Shown here: positions 57,383-64,000 of the stretch, piece by piece
Numbering within the stretch: position 1 is the first letter of the stretch
Layout: every line of letters starts with the position of its first letter
From: Desmodus rotundus
Lineage: Eukaryota > Chordata > Mammalia > Chiroptera > Phyllostomidae
DNA: 64,000 nt
Reading direction: 5' to 3'
Assembly: GCF_022682495.2 (NCBI RefSeq)
Contig: NC_071399.1
Span: 3,267,342 to 3,331,341, forward strand
The notes under the pieces: model-generated
What the model was told of the DNA's origin: nothing
The model's database searches: none
The model's input: only the letters and a program-made list of their open reading frames with translations
Translations under genes and position numbers: made by a program

Positions 57383-60300
57383 CTCTAGTAGACTGTGATG
57401 CTGCTACACACGTCCAAAAGTTGTAAAGAAGTATAAATCCCAAAGGCATAACTTAGTACATCCATTCCAGAGTACAGTTAATAATCATTCTTCTCTTACG
57501 TGGTATTCATTCCTCACAGCTTAAGGCAAAATCATCACTTCTTCTCTTGTAAAGTTTGCTTGCTGTTGTACCCTTTAATACTTTTTAAGGAAGCTCAGTT
57601 GTTTAAACTTGACGTGAAGATTACCTGTAAACTCAATGTCTTAACAGTGTCCAATTCCCCTATTTTAAGGGGAATACAAATCTGTTTATGGCATTTGTGG
57701 TTGCATCTCAATAGCAAATAGAAGACTCGGGTATAGAACAGAGAAAACATGAGGAACACAGCTCGGGTTTCACAAGAAGCCACGGGGTGGGTTTTTGTCG
57801 TCTTCCTCGCAAATTCTCCAAACACCGCCTTGCCAAAGACACACAAACAACACAGAAGCGCTCTGCAATTACTTTTGGTAGGGGCAGAGGAGGAGCTCAC
57901 AAACTCCTTTTATTGGCGGCGGCAGCTAAGTTTGGTTTCTGCTTCTTCTCAAATGCGTCATTTAGATTAATCTCTTCCAACCTGAGTCAACTCTCTATCA
58001 GGGGCACTGTGGCACACAGGTGCCATGGGGGGAGTTGTGTTTTCTCTGTGACCCACATTTTCTCCTTAGCAATTTCCTCGGGATTTCCTCAGGATACAAT
58101 TTTACCAAGGGAAATATAAAATGCATTTTCTACACTACTCCAAAAGAGGTATTCAATTTTTTTTTGTCTGGCAAATCCTCAGCTGTATTTCACATAAAAG
58201 AAACCAAAAGAAATTGGAAATCCTTGCTAGAGGCAAGTTATGAGCACAGAGTTCAAAGATTTCAGTGGCCTGGTGCATAGAAACATCTCCTTTCTTCTTC
58301 TTTCTTTTTCATTTTGGAAAATGGCAAACATTATTCTTTCCCACCCATACCCCACAAACAGCTCCACTTGGCCCCTTCCTGTGCCAGGGGGGGCCTGGGC
58401 TGAGCCCACTTGGTTCCTGGAGCCACGGCCAGCTCTTCCTAGATGCCCACGGGCATCAGCCCTCCTCTCAAGCACACATCATTTCAGTTCTGCCAAACGG
58501 CATATCAGCCGCTTTCCTTTCCGACACTGAACCACCATCACCGACGTCTGGACAGCAGCATTCGACGACCTCCCCCTGAACAACAGGCACAGCTGACCCT
58601 CCCCATACCCTCTCTGCTTCCAGAAAGTTCCTCGAATCTAAGAATCCAATGAAAACGGTGTTGTAATCTCAACTTACAATAAGGCCTAATGTGAGCGCAC
58701 CAAGGTGAAAGCATGCAGGGCACCAAAACGACACCACAGTCCCAAGTGCACAGGCCAGTGAGGTTGCAAGGGAGAGGCTGAGGAATGGCGGCAGGCCCTC
58801 TGCAGAGTCTGTTGAAAGTAACCCTAAAAACATGACATATTTTCACACACAAAGAGCCCTGAGTCAAAAAGCTAATTCAAAACCCTATGCAAGGATATGA
58901 TTCAAATATAGTTTCAGGTTCTTCACTTGTTCTAGTCTGTTAAGTGAGATGGATTTTAGGTGATAAACTTTTTTAAGATTTAAAATTTTTCATTTCAAAT
59001 ACTATGATCTTGAGAGTACATTTGTTTTAACTGTATGGATTTCTAAGTGGTCAGGAAGTCATTGAATAATTCCAATAGCTGTGTAACTTGTGGTGGATGA
59101 CTAAATATTGTCACAGAGATTAAAGAGGAATCTTATTGGGATTTATACAGTGGACACATAAATAGCTAAAATATATATACAAAATATAACAGAAATAAAA
59201 TTATACAGGTACCAAAATCTGGGTTAGAGGAATAAATTGCGTTACTTCATCAATGTACGCTGACCACGTGATGTGAATGTCATGTCAATTGTACTGAATG
59301 CCAGTCGCCTGAATTAGAATGGGGTTCTCCACCCTCAGGGCCCAAACGGGTCTGGAATGATGCAGCCCATCCTACAGCAAGGCCAGGTACCCCCAGTGCT
59401 CACCCATCCATTCCTACTTTTTTTCACACCCACACTAAAAATTCACAGGTAAACAGTGTATCTCCACCAAACAAAGGGCACAGCACCGCCCCCCTGTGCT
59501 GTCCTGCAGGACTGTCCACTCTGAAACCTGAATCATTGCTCCATCATCTTTCTAACATAGAGACCATAAGACCCTTTCGATGAAGGCTGCTGCTTCTGGC
59601 ACAATGAACTTCAGAATAACCAAAGAGAGAATAACAATTCAAGTTAATGTCTGGTTTCCACTAAACACTGAAATGGAATGGAATCCTTGGTCCCTCCAGA
59701 ACCACTAACAGCCTTGTAAACTTATCTCACATGATTTAAAAAAAAAAAAAAGCCCACTCATGAAGGAATGGCACTGTGAGCCTGTGGGAGATGAGATTCC
59801 ATCGGGTCATGCCACATGAGTAGAAAATGATTTTTGGAGAGACAGTTTAACCACAGGAAAACAAAGCAGGTATTCCACTCTCTCGCTGGAAGGGCCTGCT
59901 GTTTACTGAGACAGGCAGAGGAAGTCACAGACTGCAACCCACTTCTATCTTTAACAAGCCCCCACAGCACCAAACATGTAGGACCTCAGAAACAAAAAGT
60001 ACAATATGTTAGCTTTGTCTGTTTGTATATATATATGCGCCAAACAACAAAGTCTCTGAACATTTTGCAAAATTTTGTTAAAATGGAAAATAACAGCAAG
60101 TTAATTAGCTCACAAAGATTTTGGAGAAAGAAGGCTTGATAAGCTTACTATACTCCAGGTAAATATAATATGCAAATCTTAAGATGTCATATCATACATT
60201 ATCTCTCTATTTTCTACATGGGAATAATGCACACATTAAACATTTTCCTAAATGTAGCACACAGATAGTATAAATATATAAAGCGCCATTTTTATAGATC

Positions 60301-61857
60301 ACAGTGGTATAATATTAGAAATTTGACACAGTTCGACTTAATACATCTGTGTTATGGTAAAATAAGTCACAAATCATGTAGTAGACATTTAAAAGTTTGC
60401 TTTCAAAGCCTAAAGGCTGGAGGGAAATGAACACACGTCACTAAATAAATAGGAGGAGAGGAGTCAGGGATCTGACACAGATGGAATGGAGCAGCCAGGG
60501 GGCCTGATATTTTGTAACAGCACATATCAGGTGAAAAATACATTCTGTATTTTCGTGTTTTAAAAATTATACAGTGCTTGGCAGGCCAGAGATGGGGGAA
60601 TCCAGCTGCCTGGAGAGACCTCAGCACCGCCTGGAAACGATGATGTTGCTTTTGCATCACTGTGAATTTGAAAGAAAATAAAGTACTACTAGAGTTGCGG
60701 TCAGAGAGTTTCATGATGATACAACTATGAATGGGACGCAAACTTCCCTTCCAATTTATCAGAAACAAGGGGTAAATATTTTTAACATTCAGGTAAAAAT
60801 GGCACCCGCACCTGATACACAGATGTTGTGAACAGACGTCATATGGAAGAACCATTTTTGTCATATTTTAGGAGCTCCACTCACTCCTGTGTGGGGTAGA
60901 GAACAATGTCGGTAACCTGTTTGCCCCATCTATGATGATTACATTTTTATCTGGCATTGCAATAAATCTCAAAAGTAACCAACAAACAGGTAAATAAAAC
61001 AATGTTTTCTCGAGGTTTAAGTTTTGGCTTGGCCACATAATTGGCACATAAAACATGACATTATTTTAGATGTTCAGGAAGAATTCACTCTCAATTTCAC
61101 CAAAGGATGGTATCACGTATTTACCCCAAATACAAATTGATAATTAGTATACAAAAAATGAGTACAGCGACCTCCTCACACACCAGTGACCAGACCAGGC
61201 TGCGTCCCTGTTCTCAGCCTGTGCTTTGCACACAATACAGGCAGATGTTAAGGACCACGTTCTGATGGCCGCGTGCAAACTGGCAGCGTAAGCGAGGGCA
61301 CAGGGAAGTGTTCCTCACTGACATGCTGGTTTTCGAATTTGTGACCTTGGAGACTGGCTGACTAGATATAGCCTCTGAGAGGCCTTATCTTATTAAATCG
61401 ACAATAATTTTAAACTGTTATTTTTGCTGCGGTTGTGTCATCTTTAAACAGCACTTCCTGATGAACACAGACTATTGTTAGCAAACTGAGAAGCCACGAT
61501 GCTACATTTTCTTTATCAGAATCTTATAAAATGTTAAGAGCTATAATTTTCTAAGTTCCAGGAACCATCCGCTGAACCTGATGGGTTAATATATTTCATT
61601 CAATTGCTAGAATTATAATGTGAAAAGTATGTGGGCACTTTAATAATAAAAACAAAAATCTATTCATTTTCATGAAGGTTGCTATCAGACTACTAAATGT
61701 ATTTCAGGTCAAATAACAAAAAATATTTTAACATCAAATCTAATGGCATAAAATGGAGTCATGGCTGCCTTTTTCCAAGCTGGGTTAGCTGCTCTGTAAG
61801 ACCTGTCTTTATTTGGAAAAGGGTTTTCCATCCATCCTCTAGCCTGTATGAGGACCT
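57383..61857 (-). other. GPM6A 5' intron, long repeat-poor stretch
   Basis: About 4.5 kb without a repeat I can name. AT-rich after 58900. The 153-codon minus-strand frame at 60403-60864 begins at a real ATG but resembles no known protein and sits in AT-rich intron. The overlapping frames at 58227-58867 are in a GC-richer patch on both strands. No exon is supported. Confidence 0.4.
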
Positions 61858-61981
61858 CATCTTTTTCTTCTTCCTCTTCCTCCTCCTCTTTTTCTTCCTC
61901 TCCCCCAGTCTCCGTCATCAGCATCTCCTCCATCTCCATCATCACCACCACCATCATCATCATCACCACCATCATCATCAG
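61858..61981. repeat. Trinucleotide tract (TTC/TCC then ATC/ACC)
   Basis: CTTCTTCCTCTTCCTCCTCCTC, a short mixed segment, then CATCATCACCACCACCATCATCATCATCACCACCATCATCATCA. Apparent Ser-, Glu-, Met- and His-rich reading frames here are the repeat read as codons. Confidence 0.95.
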
Positions 61982-61982
61982 A

Positions 61983-62150
61983 GAGAACAGTATTCAGAGC
62001 ACTTGGCAGGTTAGGTTCAAGAACAAAAGAAAAAATCCTTACCTGTGGGAGTTTACACTTTGAAAAGGGAGATGGGGCATAACATATACATTAACAACTG
62101 AACAATTAGAGGTGCTATGTATTAAATGCTAAACAAGCATTTAAAAAACA
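61983..62150 (-). mobile_element. L2 tail fragment, antisense
   Basis: ACCTGTGGGAGTTTACACTTTGAAAAGGGAGATGGGGCATAACATATACATTAACAACTGAACAATTAGAGGTGCTATGTATTAAATGC resembles 'gccctcgtggagcttacattctagtgggggagacagacaataaaca' of antisense L2. Confidence 0.5.
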
Positions 62151-63359
62151 ACTGTTACAACAATTCAAAAGAGCGATTAAACCTTCAGCGTTCTTTAATT
62201 TTCATTCTGACTCTACCTCAAGGAAAGTTGCTCAGTTATTTTTAAATGGTCACCATGTGCTAGGGGGAGAGGAAAGGAGTCAGAGAGAAGAAATTCGAAT
62301 TTTCTAAACTCTTACTATGTTGCGCACATTAGGGCAGCACTTTCACCAACTCACAATTTCAGTGGACACTCACGTTAAATCCACCAAACCCAAAGAAAAT
62401 GGCAGAGAAACTAAATTAAAAAGCGAATTTGGAGAACACTAGGACTGACTAATGCAGATTAAGTTGCACAGAAAGAGAGTGGGGGTGGAGGAGGAGTGCC
62501 CCCCCAACCTGGGCACTCGCAGGTGACGGCCCCTCAGGATGGCAGCCAACCACAGGCACTGCTGGCTGCTCCACGGGTCCAGGTTCACGGACAGAGTTTG
62601 AGTGTATGGTTTCTGAATTCCAGATCTTACGACTTAATTACAACCTTCCATTGTGGATGGTTGGGTTTTAAGTTCAATTATTCTATGAGTAGCATTCAAA
62701 GTCATCTTTTACTGTAAAAGGATGAGAAAATTTTCAAATTTGATGACAACCCAGCATGGAAATCTCTGAAATATAACAGGCCACTACATCAGTCTGGGCT
62801 TGGAGACACATGGGTACTACCTCGGGCAGTCAGAACTTTCCAACGCTGGGGGCTGGTTTTAATGGGCAGACCACATTCGACGTCATATCTAAGAGTTGCT
62901 TTGCTCACACAATGCTTAACCCTCTATTTTAAAAATTAATTCCAAATCACAAAATACTTAAAGGTGTTTTATCAAAAGTAAGTGTAATTCTTCACTATTA
63001 CTGAAAAGAAATTTAGTCTAGAGTCCTAAAATTTGAATGTAAATGTTATTATTAGGAGGAAAATTATTTTCTCATGAGACTTCTTTTCTCAGAACTGAAA
63101 TGAAGACTATCTCATTTATTAAGTTCAAATCCTCTGTGTTGTTGGGATAATTGTGTGAGGTTTTCTTCTAGTTGCCCACAGATTTGCATTTCTAAATAGT
63201 CACTGACTACATAGTGTATCCAAAAAATATTAAATAACTTTTAAAATTTATTAGAAAACTATAATCGATATTAATTAATATTGACCTATTATATGACACC
63301 AGATACTCAATATGAAGTGCTTAGGATGGTGCCTGGATTTTGAAATATTAGCTATTATA
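62151..63359 (-). other. Intronic stretch
   Basis: Mostly unrecognised; 62305-62370 may be an antisense MIR trace. AT-rich after 62900. Confidence 0.35.
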
Positions 63360-63487
63360 AAGGGTTTGTCAAAAGTAGATTTACAGTTGTGAGTATGCAA
63401 AACACAGTTCACTCTTGTATTCTCATTTATGAATTATTGTATTACTTGCCATACAAACCACTGTAAGCCTCCTTTTGCCCCACCTTG
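63360..63487 (+). mobile_element. Mariner-type MITE, copy 2
   Basis: A 128-bp copy of the element at 19208-19337. Left end AAGGGTTTGTCAAAAGTAGATTTACAG; reverse complement of the right end CAAGGTGGGGCAAAAGGAGGCTTACAG, so the inverted ends are clearer here than in copy 1. It is flanked by TA on both sides (63358-63359 and 63488-63489). The two copies share the interior GAGT(A/G)TGCAAA(A/G)CA..., TATTCTTGTA and ATTTAT blocks. Confidence 0.8.
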
Positions 63488-64000
63488 TATTTTCTAACTT
63501 TTCATGAAAAATGAATCATGTTAGTAAAGGCAGCTGGCTGTGGTTCAGGTGGGCAATCGCCAAACTGAAGTGCGATGCTGGTATGGTGCAGAACATTAAA
63601 AATGAAAATCGATGTCCACTAAGGGACAAAAGGTAACGTGGAGAGGTGTCTCAGAAAGGGAAAGAAATGACTAGGTCTAGGGAAATGGGATTTGATCAAG
63701 TACTATTTCTTATTTGAATTATTTACTAGAACTTTTCCTCATCAAATAACAGTAGAAATAGACACAACTGCAAAGCTTTTCTTCCAGATTTTATTTTATT
63801 AAGAAAGAATAGCTAATTCACTTATTTAAAGAACCCTTCTAGTGGAGGAAATAAATGGCATTAAAATAATGGAGAAATTACTTGCCAAAACATTGAAATT
63901 TCTATTGTTAATTAGTGGGAAATAATAATTAGTCAAAAAATTTAATTGCTTCACTTGCATTTGAGAGTAAAGAAACAGCAAGCATGTTCCACAGCAGGAG
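63488..64000 (-). other. GPM6A 5' intron, end of window
   Basis: Unrecognised AT-rich intron sequence. No first exon of GPM6A is visible before the window ends. Confidence 0.35.

Noticed and set aside
60403..60864. 153-codon minus-strand frame beginning with ATG
   Set aside because: No family resemblance, AT-rich intron context, no splice or promoter signals that I can support; probably chance.
61697..62014. Ser-, His- and Met/Glu-rich frames
   Set aside because: They are the TTC/TCC/ATC trinucleotide tract read in different frames.
1..64000. First coding exon of GPM6A (MEENMEEGQTQK type) or exon 3
   Set aside because: I looked on the minus strand for short matching sequences and found none; the known introns are long enough for both to lie outside.

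Overview
This is eukaryotic nuclear DNA from a mammal, almost certainly a bat. Three tRNA-derived SINEs match the Ves family of microbats: a pol III-like head, a 'ccctggctggtgtggctcagtgg' type start, a pyrimidine/A tail, and in the best copies target-site duplications. The L1 3' ends are of bat type. A New World leaf-nosed or related bat is possible from the L1 tail, but that is memory-based and weak. There is no bacterial, phage or plasmid content, no CRISPR array and no rRNA gene.

One protein-coding element is recognisable: exon 2 of GPM6A (neuronal membrane glycoprotein M6-a, PLP/DM20/M6 family) on the minus strand at 3554-3746, with a good polypyrimidine tract and AG acceptor and a GT donor. 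Everything to its right (3747-64000) should lie in the long 5' intron of that gene, and 1-3553 in the next intron. I found neither the first coding exon nor exon 3. All other open reading frames are short, have no recognisable family, and mostly fall inside repeats.

Layout. 1-4.6 kb: two Ves SINEs, GPM6A exon 2, one MIR. 7.7-12 kb: old L1 and L2 remnants, a twin-primed (5'-inverted) L1 with its target-site duplication, and a hAT-type MITE inside an older repeat. 14.1-14.5 kb: an unusual CpG-rich patch. 16.3-19.7 kb: a cluster of L2 fragments, a mariner-type MITE and an L1 tail. 21.0-21.2 kb: a long TTCC tract. 23-36 kb: many L2 fragments, a Ves SINE nested in an L1 3' UTR, and MIRs. 36-42.5 kb: mostly unrecognised intron. 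42.6-46.8 kb: a solo LTR with perfect 9-bp terminal inverted repeats, a second probable LTR and an MLT1-like LTR. 47-55.5 kb: L2, L1 and MIR fragments. 56.5-57.4 kb: a Tigger-type MITE and a MER5-type hAT MITE. 61.9-63.5 kb: a TTC/TCC/ATC tract, an L2 and a second copy of the same mariner MITE.

I see no gene cluster and no new multi-gene system. The points worth a second look are the CpG-rich patch as a possible alternative GPM6A promoter, the weak splice donor of exon 2, and several well-preserved transposition scars. Repeat family names are from recognition by eye, not from a database search, and boundaries of L1/L2/MIR fragments are approximate.
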